A stretch of 64,000 nt of DNA. Source: Synchiropus splendidus (taxonomy: Eukaryota; Chordata; Actinopteri; Syngnathiformes; Callionymidae). Below, one piece after another: positions 47,811-58,800 of the stretch. The position numbers were made by a program, and so were the translations under genes. Location of the stretch: contig NC_071334.1 in NCBI RefSeq assembly GCF_027744825.2, positions 40,711,437 to 40,775,436 on the forward strand. Direction: 5' to 3'. Within the stretch, counting starts at the first letter, position 1, and every line of letters begins with the position of its first letter. The notes under the pieces are model-generated. The model did not search any database and was not told the DNA's origin. It saw only the letters and a program-made list of their open reading frames with translations.

Positions 47811-48110
47811 TCATTCCAGACACACGCCGACAGTTTCGTTCTTGGGGTAGGAGGTTGTTGCTCTTCCTACAGGTTCCTCCTCATCATCCACATCTTCCAT
47901 TTCAGTTGCATCAGAGTCGTCTGTGTCGTCTTTGATGGTCAACGAAGGACAGGCTCCGGCTGTCGTGTCGTTGTTAGAACCGACGTACTCATGACCATCA
48001 CCCGTAACGTGTTCTACCACAGGAAATAGAGGGGTCGTCGAGGAGTTGTTCATTCCATACCCAGTGCCGCCTGTAGCAGCTCCGAGGAAGATAGTGGAGA
48101 TACGTCTCAT
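47811..48110 (-). CDS. Acidic ORF in the Polinton, unknown function
   Basis: 99 codons from ATG 48110. It starts MRRISTIFLGAATGGTGYG and has an acidic centre (DDTDDSDATEMEDVDDEEEP). It lies just downstream of the ORF interrupted by the retrovirus and has the same orientation as the late genes. No domain recognised; ends before a purine-rich stretch near 47700. Confidence 0.45.
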   Translation of the reverse strand: MRRISTIFLGAATGGTGYGMNNSSTTPLFPVVEHVTGDGHEYVGSNNDTTAGACPSLTIKDDTDDSDATEMEDVDDEEEPVGRATTSYPKNETVGVCLE

Positions 48111-48127
48111 AATACCTAAGAAATCTT

Positions 48128-48281
48128 AGGAAATCTCCTGAATTTTATTACTCCAAGCATCCATCGGTATGGTTAACAGAGTACGAAATACACCGCAATC
48201 AGAATTAAAATACTCCAGGACGAAATCTCCTTCTTCAGCCGTGACTCCTGTTGATACTTTATGGATGGCCCTGAAGGACCA
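48128..48281 (-). pseudogene. Polinton small ORF, 3' half, cut by the retrovirus
   Basis: From the integration site the frame reads WSFRAIHKVSTGVTAEEGDF through FRTLLTIPMDAWSNK to a stop at about 48128. The other half is at 57989-58052. Spliced back at the 4-bp target the two are in frame except for one TGA (57993-57995). Function unknown. Confidence 0.5.
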
Positions 48282-48722
48282 TGTGGTCCGGCCAGCGGGG
48301 TATACACTTCTCAGGGCGTCGAGTTGGGAGCGGAAGAAACCACAGAAGTAGCGGGATACAAGCTTTGTTTTATTCCACATCAGCGTAATATCATCTCTTC
48401 GCTTGACATCGCTCAGTATCAAATTGTTCAAAGTACAGACACATTAAGTAGGGGCTGGATCAAGGGCACTCCTTGTACCAGATACATCGTACACACACAC
48501 ACACATACACAAACATGCATATCCACGTTTGGCCTTCTTGCTGAATCATAAGAGCTTCTGGCATCTCCTGACAAAACAGACATTCCTGTCTTCACCCCAA
48601 GGTAGCCATCTCTGGCGTATTTGGAATACAGAGTGGGTAGATATATGTTAAACATTCCATTGCTACTGAAAATCAAGTTATCCTTGTAACTCTAATGGCA
48701 CAGGTCAAATTATTCCACAACA
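48282..48722 (-). repeat. ERV 3' LTR
   Basis: 441 bp, TGTTGTGGAA...CCGGACCACA on the minus strand, with an aataaa. It is 17 bp longer than the 5' LTR, mostly from a CA repeat at 48482-48507 that is absent there. Confidence 0.92.
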
Positions 48723-48735
48723 TATCCCCCCTTGG
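48723..48735 (-). promoter_or_regulatory. ERV polypurine tract
   Basis: On the minus strand, ccaaggggggata directly precedes the 3' LTR, the position of the plus-strand primer. Confidence 0.8.
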
Positions 48736-49421
48736 TGGGTCTCAGACCCACACACCGAATTTAGCAAGCTATCCCATTTTATTTTACTGAAGATTATTTA
48801 GTACTGTAACAGAGCAGTGACAATATACTGGATGTAAGAATGTAGAAAATGTTAACTACATGATTAATATAGCTGAAGTTAGTTCAATAGGTTTACTGCT
48901 GTAAAAAATCTCAACCGTGCGCATTGTTAGTACCCGTCGCAGGAAAATGTTAGTCAGTTCGCTTCCGGAAGGGTCAAAAGTTTTCCCGAATTGTACTCTT
49001 ACTTGCTGACATGTTGCATGCTGAACTAATTTTAACTTTCTTGAAATCATTTTGAACTTGTAAAACCCGAACACATAGATTGGACACGAAATTAACCAAA
49101 AACAATGTGTGAACATAAACAATATGATGAATTAGAACACATGGTTATGCAATCATATTACAGGACAATGAAACATAATGAACACCAAACAATAAAAATG
49201 TTACTACCTAAATGGTATTCTCTTTTTTTCTGGAAGTCTATTTTCGATTTGTTGCTTCTTGTCATAGGTGAGACTTCGCCCTTTTTTTTTTTTTTTTTAA
49301 CAATAATCAAGTAATTATACCAGCAAAGAAACATAAGATCATGATTTAAACACATTTGTAATGAAATCATAACAACACCTCCTTCTTCAGTCACGTCTGG
49401 AGTATGATGAGAGTCCTCCAA
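48736..49421 (-). other. ERV region between env remnant and 3' LTR
   Basis: About 690 bp with an 88-codon minus frame (48856-49122) of no recognisable type and a T/A tract at 49281-49300. It may be an old accessory region or drifted non-coding DNA. Confidence 0.4.
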
Positions 49422-49961
49422 TTAATCAGGTGATGGGTACAGATGTGGTCTCTCAGTCACCACGAGAGCCAATTGTTCAGCAGGCATCATGTTCAGCATC
49501 TGTGCGTTCCAAAGTTCCGTCGTGACTGCTAACTGCTTCTCAATCACTCGACACAGTTTCCTCATCATGGGTACGATGCAACATGCCAGAAGAAAAATGA
49601 CAATTAGTATGAATGCAGCAGTAGTCCCCACTTCTGCAAAAATGCTCCCCAATTTCCTAGGTGTCCATCTAACCAATCCCAGGCCCAACTTTTAGCCCCT
49701 GCCACTTTTACTCCGCCTGTCCTGCATCAATGCGTTTAACGGATTGTGTTTCTGGGCATGTTTCACACAACGGGTGATCGCATCGTACTTAGCTGAGTCG
49801 CTGTTCTGCTGGAGTTTTTTAGCTGGAACTTCGGGTGTCACGGTCTGGACTTTGGTCGGCTGCTCCAGTCTCGCGGTTCCCGTCCGTCGCTGCGCGAGCT
49901 CGTCTCCTGGTGACAACCAAACCAGACAACTTATTATCACAGCAAGCCCTGTCATCAACAT
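49422..49961 (-). pseudogene. ERV env remnant: signal peptide and membrane anchor only
   Basis: The first frame (49961-49692) starts with a hydrophobic signal-like stretch (MLMTGLAVIISCLVWL) overlapping the 3' end of pol, as env genes do. The next frame (49688-49422) is a membrane anchor (AAFILIVIFLLACCIVPMM) and a cytoplasmic tail. Nearly the whole surface subunit and the ectodomain of the transmembrane subunit are missing, and the two parts are in different frames, so no envelope can be made. Confidence 0.75.
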
Positions 49962-52900
49962 TTTGACTATCTAAATCATTGACTTCACTGCCCTGTTTTC
50001 TTTCCTGTTTGGTTGTGGGGCCTTGTGCCTTTGTACAATGGCTCAGATGGTACCAAGTGGCGCTGCCTTCGACTTGGACAGCTGTTGGTGTTGCTCGGAC
50101 CACGGTGTATGGACCTTCACGTCTCGGCTGGTGCCACTTCCTTCGGAAGACCTTGATATACACCTGGTCGCCGGGAACCACCAAATGCCCGACTTCACGA
50201 TCGGCCTCAAGCTCCCGTTTTCTCTCCTGCAGATAGATAGTCTTATGGATAGAAGTTAATTGCTTCATATAACTTCTAAGTTCAGATTGTAGTTGCTCAA
50301 GTGGAGGCCCCTTGTAGGGTCCCCTCAAATGTGGTGCTGGCATCGGCCGTCCCGTCAACATCTCATGTGGTGTCAAATGTGTGCTTCGATGAGTTTGCAT
50401 GCGATAACTCATCAGTGCTAATGGTAACGCATCAACCCAGTTTAGCTTTGTGCTGCCACAGATCTTGTTCAGTTTCGCTTTCAGAGTTCCATTTATCCTC
50501 TCAACCATTCCCTGACTCTGGGGATGATAAACGGCACCCAATCGTTGTTTGATTCGAAGTTGCTGCAAGATGCCCTTCACAACCTTTTGTACAAATGCAG
50601 CACCGTTGTCTGAGCTTATTTCTGATGGAATGCCAAATTGAGGAATGATTTCTCTGGTCAGGAAATTGATTACTGTTTCAGCACTCAAGTCTTTAGATGG
50701 TGCTGCTTCAACCCAGCGGCTAAACCGATCAATTACCACCAACATGTAACGTTTCCCTTGAACCGTTTTTATCATGTCAACGTAATCGATCACAAGATGT
50801 TTAAATGGACCTTCTGGGACTGGAATATGACCTATTGGTGTCTTGATGTTTTTTCGTACATTGTTTTCTGCACAAATCTCACATTGATTCAGCACTTCAT
50901 TTGTTGTTGTCTGCAAAAATGGGGACCAATATCCCTGCTGTCTGATTTTCTTCACCACTTCCCCCCTTGCACAGTGATCTGCACTGTGCACCTCAGAAAT
51001 CAAGATGGTCAAAAGTGCAGCTGGAGCTACAAGCAGGCCTTCATGTGATCGCCAGAGACCCTTATTGTCCCGAGTAGCTCCTCTTTGTTTCCACAAAACC
51101 TTTTCATTTTCGTCTGCATTTTCTTGGATCAAGATTATGTCTTCAGGTGTGACTGTGGGTTCTAATGTCACCATAGGTGACAAAATGGCTATTTTGCATC
51201 TTGACACTTCTTCTGCTGCCTCGTCTGCCGCATTGTTTCCTCTGATGACATCATCATTTCCTTTCCTGTGGGCTTGGCATTTGACAATGGCGAGTCTTGT
51301 TGGCAGCATCATTGCAGACATTAGAGCATTGATCTGTTTTCCATGCTGAATAGGACTGCCATTCGTCTTTCTAAACCCTCTTTGCTTCCAAATAGGTGAC
51401 ACACACCATGCGCATACGCCGAGTCAGTGTAGCTGTTGGCAACTTTTCCCTTAGCCAACTTGCATGCTTCTGTCAGTCCTTCAATTCGGCTAGTTGGGCT
51501 GAACACGGCTGATCACAACTCTCAGCTTTCACTGTCACAAACTGTTCTTCTTCCTGTCTGACCACCGCATAGCCAGCATGGCTTCCTTGGTAATCCCTGA
51601 AACATGAGCCATCAACAAAATACACTTCCTCTGCGTTGATCAATGGAGTCGACTCTAAATCTGGTTTCAGTCTTGTATACTTCATTGTTTCTGCAATGCA
51701 TTTGTGTGGCTCTCCCTCAAAGTTGAAAGGGACAACATTTGCTGGGTTTGCTGTCACGCATCTCTTGATGGTGATGTCTGGGTATGTTAGCAGTGGCATG
51801 AACTGTAGATACCTTGTTTGTGTGACTACAAACTTCCCTTGGTTGATCAGTTCTGTGATTTTGTGGTGCGTGTAGATTGTCACTGGATAACCCATGGTTA
51901 TGGTTGTTTCTTTCTCATAAGCATACTGTACAGCAGTTAGCCTTTGATAGCATGGTGGCCAGCCTTGGACAACGTTGTCAAGTTTGGTGCTGTAGTAAGC
52001 GATCGGTTGTTTCTGTCTGCCACTACATGTTTCTTGCATTAGAACTGCTGTGGCATACATGTTGTGTCTGTTTGCAACATACAGTAGAAATGGTTTGGTG
52101 TAGTCTGGTGTTGCTAGAGATGGTGCCCTCTGCATCTCTTGTTTGATTGTTTCAAACGCATCTCTGGCTTCCTCTGTCCATTCCAGTGCTGCATTCAGGG
52201 TCGTTGTTCCTGCTACCTTTATCAGATCTCTGAGTGGGTTTGTTTTTCTGGCGTAGTCTTCAATCCACTCTGAACTGAACCCTGTCATTCCGAGGAATGT
52301 CATCATCTGACCAACTGTCTGTGGTTGTGGAGCTTTGGTAACTCCTTCAAGTTGCTCTGGTGTTATTGTGATGGTGGCCTGTGAGATCAGTCGGCCTAGA
52401 TATTCAACTTGGGCCCGGCAGTATTGCAGTTTCGTTTGTGATGCTTTGTGTCCCGCTTCTGCTAACCTCTGCAGCACTTTAATGGAGTCTCTGTGACAGT
52501 CTTCGAGCGTTGTTGAACAGATTAGCAAATCATCAACATACTGTATCAGTGTGCTGTTGATGTCTTGACCTTCAAGGTCTTGTCGCAGTACGTGGTTAAA
52601 CACGTGTGGACTGTGTTTAAATCCTTGTAGCATTCTGGTGTAACTGTACTGCTTTCCTCTGTATGTGAATGCAAACAGATATCTTGAGTCTTCCGACAGT
52701 GGAATGCTAAAGAAGGCTGAGCACAAGTCGATTACTGTGAAGAATTTTGCGTCTGGCGGCACATTTGTGAGAATAGTGTTTGGATTTGGCACTTAAGCTG
52801 GCCAGTCTTCCACCACTTCATTGACTGCTCTGAGGTCGTGAACAAGCCTATATTTGGATTGATCTGCTTTGAGAACTGGAAATATTGGAGTATTGCACCA

Positions 52901-52980
52901 GCTGTGTGTCTCAATCAGTACTCCTGCTCTCAAAAGTCCACTAATGGTTTTTTGAACTCCTTCTTCTGCTTCTGGTTTCA
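49819..52980 (-). pseudogene. ERV pol: RT, RNase H and integrase, several breaks
   Basis: RT begins after the protease by a frameshift near 52981. It has a TAA at 52793-52795, then the frame 52792-51473 with the YVDD box (IQYVDDLLI) and the RNase H start (VYFVDGSCF). Frame changes near 51480 and 51390 break RNase H. The integrase frame (51402-49819) is long and carries the zinc-binding H-H-C-C (HSADHC ... CEICAENN) and all three catalytic acidic residues (VIDYVDM, SSDNGAAF, QGMVERINGT). Domain order and residues are those of a gammaretrovirus-like pol. Confidence 0.9.
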
Positions 52981-53814
52981 GTAGTAGTGGGCTTGTGTTA
53001 CTTCTTGTATTGTCACCACTTGTGGTTTTGCTTTCATCGTGGTTTCACAGACAATTTTGATCATGGTTCCTTCACTTGAGGTGAATATTTTCGGGTTTTC
53101 CGTTGCCAGCCACTCTAGCTGTCTTGCTGCTTTCACCATCGGACCAAGATCTTTGGATTCAAAACCGTCATTCACCACGAGTGTGATGTGTGCAGATTCT
53201 GACACCTTGAACCATTGCATAATGAAGTCATTTGCTTTGACCTCGAGGGCGGCACCTTGTCGTCCGACTATGATGCTCCCCATCTCTATGTCAACGGTCA
53301 GTCCTTTTGTCCTCTTGTCCCATATTTCTTCAAAGATTTCGCTGCATGACGGATCATAATACATTGTGCAGTGATAGTCCAAGGCAGGTTTTCTGGCTTT
53401 TGGAATCTGTTCCCAAGTTTTGAATGTGTGTGTTGCTGGTTCATGAACATCCCCTAACCAGTACACTTTTGCACCTTTTGTCTGTTGGAGCATTTGGTGG
53501 TCTACTCCACTCTTGTCAATGTACACTCCCTCTGGTGTGCACCAGATGTTGATTTTCAATTTGCACAATGCATCTCTTCCCAGCAGATTGACAGGGGTTT
53601 GGTCTGATACTAGAATGGGTATTTGGACTTCACCCACATCGGTGGCAAGTCTCACTGGAACTGTCATTGGAATGGTTTGTTTTAATCCCGAGAATCCTAC
53701 TGTTTTGACATACTTGTCGGACATGGGGAGGTGGGTGGCATACTTTGGACTCACGCAGGTGTAAGTGGCTCCAGTATCGATTAACATTGGAATTTGCCTG
53801 TCTTCCAATTTCAA
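52978..53814 (-). pseudogene. ERV protease and linker
   Basis: The ATG at 53814 overlaps the gag stop (53811-53813), in a different frame from gag. The active site IPMLIDTGATYTCV (DTGA) lies at residues about 7-20, with the second conserved block NLLGRDALCKLKI. A long linker with no known domain follows to the stop at 52978-52980. Expression in phase with RT would need the lost frame. Confidence 0.8.
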
Positions 53815-55757
53815 TTGAATGATTGGTTCTCTGCCAGCTTCTCCTGTTTGGCTTGAAAGCTGGCCCTCCCCGGCAGGATTCTCTGGGCCCCGCTAATATC
53901 CATAATTTGCACGGGCTGCGTCTGTGCCTCTGGCATTCCGGGGCCGGTCATTTGGCAGTTGCGGGCTCGGTGACCAGGTTCACCACAGCTCCAACATAGT
54001 CCTGGGGGGCCTTGCATTTTTGATGGCCTTGTCATGCCTCTTCCCCAAGTTCGAAATTGAGACTGTCTCATTTGTGTGGGTCGTCGCATGAACGGCTGTT
54101 GTTGATAGGCATTTGCAACCGGTGGCTGTTGGATGGGTGGCGCTGTTGGCTGTGTTGCTGGTGTTGGTGGCTGTGGCGGTGGTGTTGACCCCATGGTGGC
54201 ACCTTGATCCATCACGGCGGCTTGAGTCTTTGTCTTCAATCTGCTCTGGAGATCTGTGAGCTGCAGTTGAGTGAGCTTTCTTTGTTGAGCCCTCTCTTGT
54301 TCATCTTGTCTTTGCTCATCTCTCCGGTGTCTCTCGATGGCGTGTACAACGTGGTCGCGGAATTCTCTGTGAGGCATGGATGTCAACCCCACGACGTCTT
54401 CCAGCTTGCTCTGTACTTGTTGTGGCAGGGCTTCGATGACGTAGGTGCGGAACAGAGTTGATAGCAGAGGACTGTTTTCGGCTTCCTCCTCTGTCTCTTG
54501 TTTCCATCTCTTCAGTTGCCTGCTTATGTACGCAGCTGGGTTCTCGTTCTCTCCAAGTGGTTCTCCTTTCAGTGCCTTTGGGTCAATCTTGGATGGGAAT
54601 TCACCTCTCAACACTCTCCACAGCATTGGCCGGTATGGATTGAACTCGGTCCCGTCGGCCATCATGTCTATCATCCAGACATTTCCACTGTGACGTAGGA
54701 GGTTCTCCATCGCGCTTGCACCCAAACTCTTAGCCAGCACAGCCTTGATGTCGCCAAGGGCCAACATCTTGCCAACGGTCTCCTCCTCAAATTTCCTGAT
54801 CCATTTTCCAGCTCCTTCGTGGATATCTGGCAGTCGGGCAATCAGTCCTGCAAGGTCGAGCGTTTGCCACGGCATATAGTGACCTTTGTTGCCCTTGATC
54901 AGAATAGGAAACTGACCAGGGTGTGTGTATCTGTCCGGCGGCTTGATGTTTGGTCAGTATCTCAGGTCAACCCTTCCAGCTCCGCTCGCCCCCTGCTGTC
55001 TTGTCTTTGTTTCACCCAACTTGTCGTGTTTCTCATCCAACTCTATCTCGATTTCTTCGATTATTGTTTGGTTTGTTCTGCGTTCAGGGTCGACACCCAC
55101 ATGGTCTAGCTGAGTCCAGTATGACTCGCCACCGATCTTCCCTCTCAGTGTTTCATTTCGTTCGGCGTAGCAGTCCAGGATTGATGATTTCACTTCCCCA
55201 TCTGTTTTCCTCTGGGTACTGCAATGCTTTGGGATGGGCTGGTGTACAGGACTCAGCACTCTCCCCTCTTCCGGTGGAAATTGATTCGGGGTATCTCTGT
55301 GTTTGGATGCCGACATTCCAGTTTTGTCATCACATGCGTCTTCATCATCTGTGTCATCGTATTTGAAGTCTCCATTAATCTTCACTGTTCCCACGAGTGA
55401 TGGATATAATCCAGGGGTGTCTGGGCAGCCTTTGTTGTTGTTGCTCTTAACAGATGTTGCTTGCATCTTTTTTTGTTCCATCAATCCTTCTCTGATGTTT
55501 CTTCTGTAGCGTTGTCCTTCCATTTTGAACATGTTTATAATGTTGTGTTCATATTTTCTCTTTTCCTCACGTTTCTTGCTGTGATCTTTTGCTTTGTAGT
55601 CTTCGATCCTCACCTCCATGATTTCACACATATGTGGGTCGAATGTGCCTTCTTTTAGCCAGCTTGTTCTTTTTTCCCATTTAGTTGACAGTTTTTGGAT
55701 TTCTTTCGCCTGCTCAGGGTATTTGGCACTCACAATGACAACTGGTGTGACGCTCAT
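53811..55757 (-). pseudogene. ERV gag with one in-frame stop
   Basis: ATG at 55757. One frame of 649 codons is broken only by a TGA at 54954-54956. The N-terminal part (55757-54957) is charged and repeat-poor. The capsid part (54875 onward) includes MPWQTLDLAGLIARLPDIHE and the major-homology-like ENPAAYISRQLKRWKQETEE. A Pro/Gln-rich spacer precedes one zinc knuckle, CWSCGEPGHRARNC. No clear myristoylation signal (MSVTP start). Confidence 0.88.
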
Positions 55758-56430
55758 TTTGATCTTGGGTTATCACCTGCAGTATTGATTGTGTTATTCT
55801 TCAGCGTAATGTTGTGTCGTAAATGTGTGTTTTTCTTACTGGGTATGGGTCTGAGTGCGCTGAAGGTCAGGGTGTTGACGAAGCTGCACACACACAGCGA
55901 CCGGAGTGGGGGGGTTGAGTCCTCAACGGCGACTCCTCTATCTCCCTCGCACACCACCTATGTGCAGACACAATTATTTGTATATCTTTTACGGTGGATG
56001 AGTGACTTCACGATCATCTCCTGTTTGTTCCACCTCTGTATTGGGAAACGAGCAGTGTTTATGGAAAGAGGACAGTGCACACACACAATCTCAACTTCCA
56101 GATTCCAACTGCAGATGTCTGCAACAACTGCACAAATATAATTGTGTCTGATCTTACTTTCAACCTTGAGCAAACTCAACTTTTGACTTTTTTGTACTAT
56201 GCATCAAGACACCAATATGTTTAACCTGCTTATGGTTTCTGGATAGAACACGAGAAAGAGAGTCCCAGTGCTTCGAGCCCGTTTTATATCACTTAAGTTC
56301 CTTTCCTTCCCTTTCCTCCCCCCTTTTTTTTTTTTTTTTTTTTTTTAACTCCTGTTTAAAACCTGTTATCTGTTCAAACCTTCTACTCTGTTGATTCTGT
56401 ATTTCTCATCCCGTCGCACGTCAGCGCGCC

Positions 56431-56466
<36 letters not shown>

Positions 56467-57540
56467 TCTGTTCTTTGTCATGAAAACTGCATACAGTAAA
56501 AGTATAGTCTAAAAGGTAAACTTCGACACTTCAATTCACAACACCCAATGTCAATAATATCAATAACAATATCATCCACACATCATGGCCATACACATAT
56601 ACCCACACAGCTCTCTCCGTTCTGTGGCATGAGAGTTCTACGTAGTTGAGGTAGATAAACGTTTTAAACTTCACACAGGTACACACACTGTCACACACGT
56701 CATGTCTATACACACATACACACACAGTTCGTCTGTCCTTAGTCTAAGTGGAGGTCTCTGTCCTGCTCTTTATATGCAGCATTTGTTCATAGTAATAATA
56801 GCATCATTGATTATGAGCCCCTAGTGAGTGTGCTGTCGTTTATTCAGGATCTCACGACCTGGTTTCACAATGACTGGACGTTTGTATTTTTCTACAACTT
56901 GTCACAGGTTGTCTCCACCAGATTCTCATCCGTGGTATTCTTTTAGAGATCTTGACGTGGAAGAGTGAAGATCTCTAAAGGAAACTAGAAAATATAAAAT
57001 ATTTTCGTATATACATTATAGGCCATGCCTAGCTTGTCGGTATGGAAGCCTTAAACGTTAATCAGCTAGCCCCTGAGAGCATCGGTCATGGCAACGAGTG
57101 GGTGACCAGTTTTTATCAAAAACTGGAGGCCACGGGCTCATTTCGTCCCTTATCCAAATAGTCACACTCCCGCGTCGTTATTCACCGGAAAAACCAACCT
57201 CGGGCATCAAGGCCTGCGCAGTAAACAAACAATACACGTTTCTAAAACTTGTTGCAACTCACAAGCGCATCTGAATTTACAGCGCTTTCACAGAACACAC
57301 AAGCACTTCTCGGTATGCAAGTGCTTCTCAGTATCAAATAGCCTTTTTGTTGGTGTTTTTTGTGTACACGTCGGTTTGGCACTACTTCTGTGGATTTCCG
57401 TCTCCCCACTCTCTGGTTCTTTCACCGTGAGGTCAATTCTGCATCCAGCTCTCACCCAGCAGCACATTGAGGAAGAAAACGGTATCTTACCTCAGGGCGC
57501 CTTGTGCTGCGGGGATGGAGTCAGACGTTCCTCAATCCTC
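55758..57540 (-). other. Long ERV 5' leader
   Basis: About 1.8 kb between primer site and gag, longer than usual. Contains a T tract (56326-56347), a CA repeat (56434-56463) and no recognisable gene. A 39-codon frame on the opposite strand (57042-57161) is probably chance. Confidence 0.5.
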
Positions 57541-57560
57541 GAGCCCCACGTTGGGCGCCA
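57541..57560 (-). promoter_or_regulatory. ERV primer binding site, tRNA-Lys1,2 type
   Basis: On the minus strand tggcgcccaacgtggggctc lies four bases after the 5' LTR end. It matches the 3' end of tRNA-Lys1,2, the primer used by foamy viruses and some betaretroviruses. Confidence 0.85.
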
Positions 57561-57564
57561 ATTA

Positions 57565-57988
57565 TGTGGTCCGGCCAGCGGGGTATACACTTCTCAGGGC
57601 GTCGAGTTGGGAGCGGAAGAAACCACAGAAGTAGCGGGATACAAGCTTTGTTTTATTCCACATCAGCGTAACATCATCTCTTCGCTTGACATCGCTCAGT
57701 ATCAAATTGTTCAAAGTACAGACACATTAAGTAGGGGCTGGATCAAGGGCGCTCCTTGTACCAGATACATTGTCACAAACATGCATATCCACGTTTGGCC
57801 TTCTGGCTGAATCATAAGAGCTTCTGGCATCTCCAGACAAAACAGACATTCCTGTCTTCACCCCAAGGTAGCCATCTCTGGCGTATTTGGAATACAGAGT
57901 GCGTAGATATATGTTAAACATTCCATTGCTACTGAAAAACAAGTTGTCCTTGTAACTCTAATGACACAGGTCAAATTATTCCACAACA
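57565..57988 (-). repeat. ERV 5' LTR
   Basis: 424 bp, nearly identical to the 3' LTR apart from the CA repeat and scattered substitutions (for example a/g near 57963). Confidence 0.92.
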
Positions 57989-58052
57989 ACCATCATCCTG
58001 ATCCTGAGATTTTAGCCAGCCATATAGCCATGAAGGATGGCTTGCTCTCCAT
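57989..58052 (-). pseudogene. Polinton small ORF, 5' half, cut by the retrovirus
   Basis: The ATG (58050-58052) abuts the stop of the upstream ORF (TAA then ATG). The reading MESKPSFMAIWLAKISGSG is followed by TGA at the ERV boundary; the partner half is at 48128-48281. Such tight spacing is typical of Polinton gene clusters. Confidence 0.5.
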
Positions 58053-58328
58053 TTAATCAGGTTTGTTAGACACGGCTCCAGCCTTCTGACGTTGTTGTTG
58101 TTGTTCTTCTTCTTCAGCCCTTGGAAGATTTTCCGGCTTCACCTGTCTGTACATTACAGATTTACAGGGAGCCCCAGCACCCATCCACGGGTCCTCGATA
58201 ATAGTCACAGCCATGCCGCTGATCAATGGTGATCCACGCTTCAGTGTCGGGACAGACATTGCAAGTTGGTTGTGTTCGACGGTTCCTTGCTCCTTGCAAC
58301 GGTCTGAAGGGTACATATATATACACAC
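58053..58328 (-). CDS. ORF upstream in the Polinton cluster, unknown
   Basis: 91 codons, perhaps starting at the internal MSVPTLKRGSPLISG. It has a Glu/Gln-rich end (EEEEQQQQRQ). It abuts the next ORF without a gap. No domain recognised; a Polinton origin is inferred from orientation and spacing. Confidence 0.4.
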   Translation of the reverse strand: MCIYMYPSDRCKEQGTVEHNQLAMSVPTLKRGSPLISGMAVTIIEDPWMGAGAPCKSVMYRQVKPENLPRAEEEEQQQQRQKAGAVSNKPD

Positions 58329-58800
58329 AGGGTGATGTTTATACAGCTGTCCGAACCCCTCCCTTCGTTATTTTTTTTCCTGTTATAAAACAAGGGAGGA
58401 TAAGGTTAATTATTTCCCTTCCTGTCATAAAACAAGGGGCATGGTTATTATTTTAATTTCCTGTTGATATAAAAAAAGGGGAGGGTTATTATTTTAAATT
58501 CTTTTTGACATAAAAAAGGGGGCGAGGGGGTTTATTACCTCCAGGGGGCCATAAATCAATGCAGGTTTGACATTTTGGAGTTTCCTTCTTCTCTCTCTCT
58601 CGTCACCCTTTCATCCAGCAGCAAGAGTGATGTCATGAGTCTGGACAGTCATATCGGCCAGTGCGCAGTGATATGTGAGAAGCAGTGGCAAGAGGTAAAT
58701 GACGTGATGTCAAAATCAATCAATTTTATTTTTATTTTTTGAAAGTGATTTCTTGTGCTATTTCCTGATGTTGTTTCCCAAGCTTTTGAGCCTAACATAC
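58329..58800. repeat. Minisatellite of about 42 bp and flanking DNA
   Basis: Units of the form cctgt(t/c)ataaaacaaggg...ggttattattttaa recur about four times at 58378-58530. The rest to 58800 is unassigned and may hold intron sequence of the kif18a-like gene. Confidence 0.65.

Larger units (their letters stand above)
48278..57992 (-). mobile_element. Endogenous retrovirus, class I-like, paired LTRs, defective
   Basis: LTRs at 48282-48722 (3') and 57565-57988 (5'), flanked by the 4-bp duplication acca (48278-48281; 57989-57992). Gene order on the minus strand is gag, protease, RT-RNase H, integrase, env remnant. The primer site is tRNA-Lys1,2-like. The integrase ends in a GPY-type module (REGPYTVVRATPTAVQVEGS), which with the 4-bp duplication suggests a gamma/epsilon-like lineage. 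Gag has one stop, pol several frameshifts and a stop, env is almost wholly deleted. The 5' leader is unusually long (about 1.8 kb). Confidence 0.9.
41261..58330. mobile_element. Polinton/Maverick (adintovirus-like) remnant with nested retrovirus
   Basis: ATPase and a conserved late protein lie on the plus strand, facing protease, major capsid, basic minor protein, penton-like protein and integrase in tight succession on the minus strand. This gene set is diagnostic of Polintons. The protein-primed DNA polymerase B and the terminal inverted repeats were not seen. An endogenous retrovirus (48282-57988) split it at a 4-bp target. Every recognised Polinton gene is broken by stops, frameshifts or deletions, except possibly the small ones. 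Confidence 0.8.

Noticed and set aside
48261..48551. 96-codon plus frame, repeated within 57376-57810
   Set aside because: Lies in the ERV LTR on the non-coding strand; its copy at the other LTR explains the conservation.
57042..57161. 39-codon plus-strand ORF in the ERV leader (MEALNVNQLAPESIG...)
   Set aside because: Short, antisense to the virus and without recognisable homology; likely chance.
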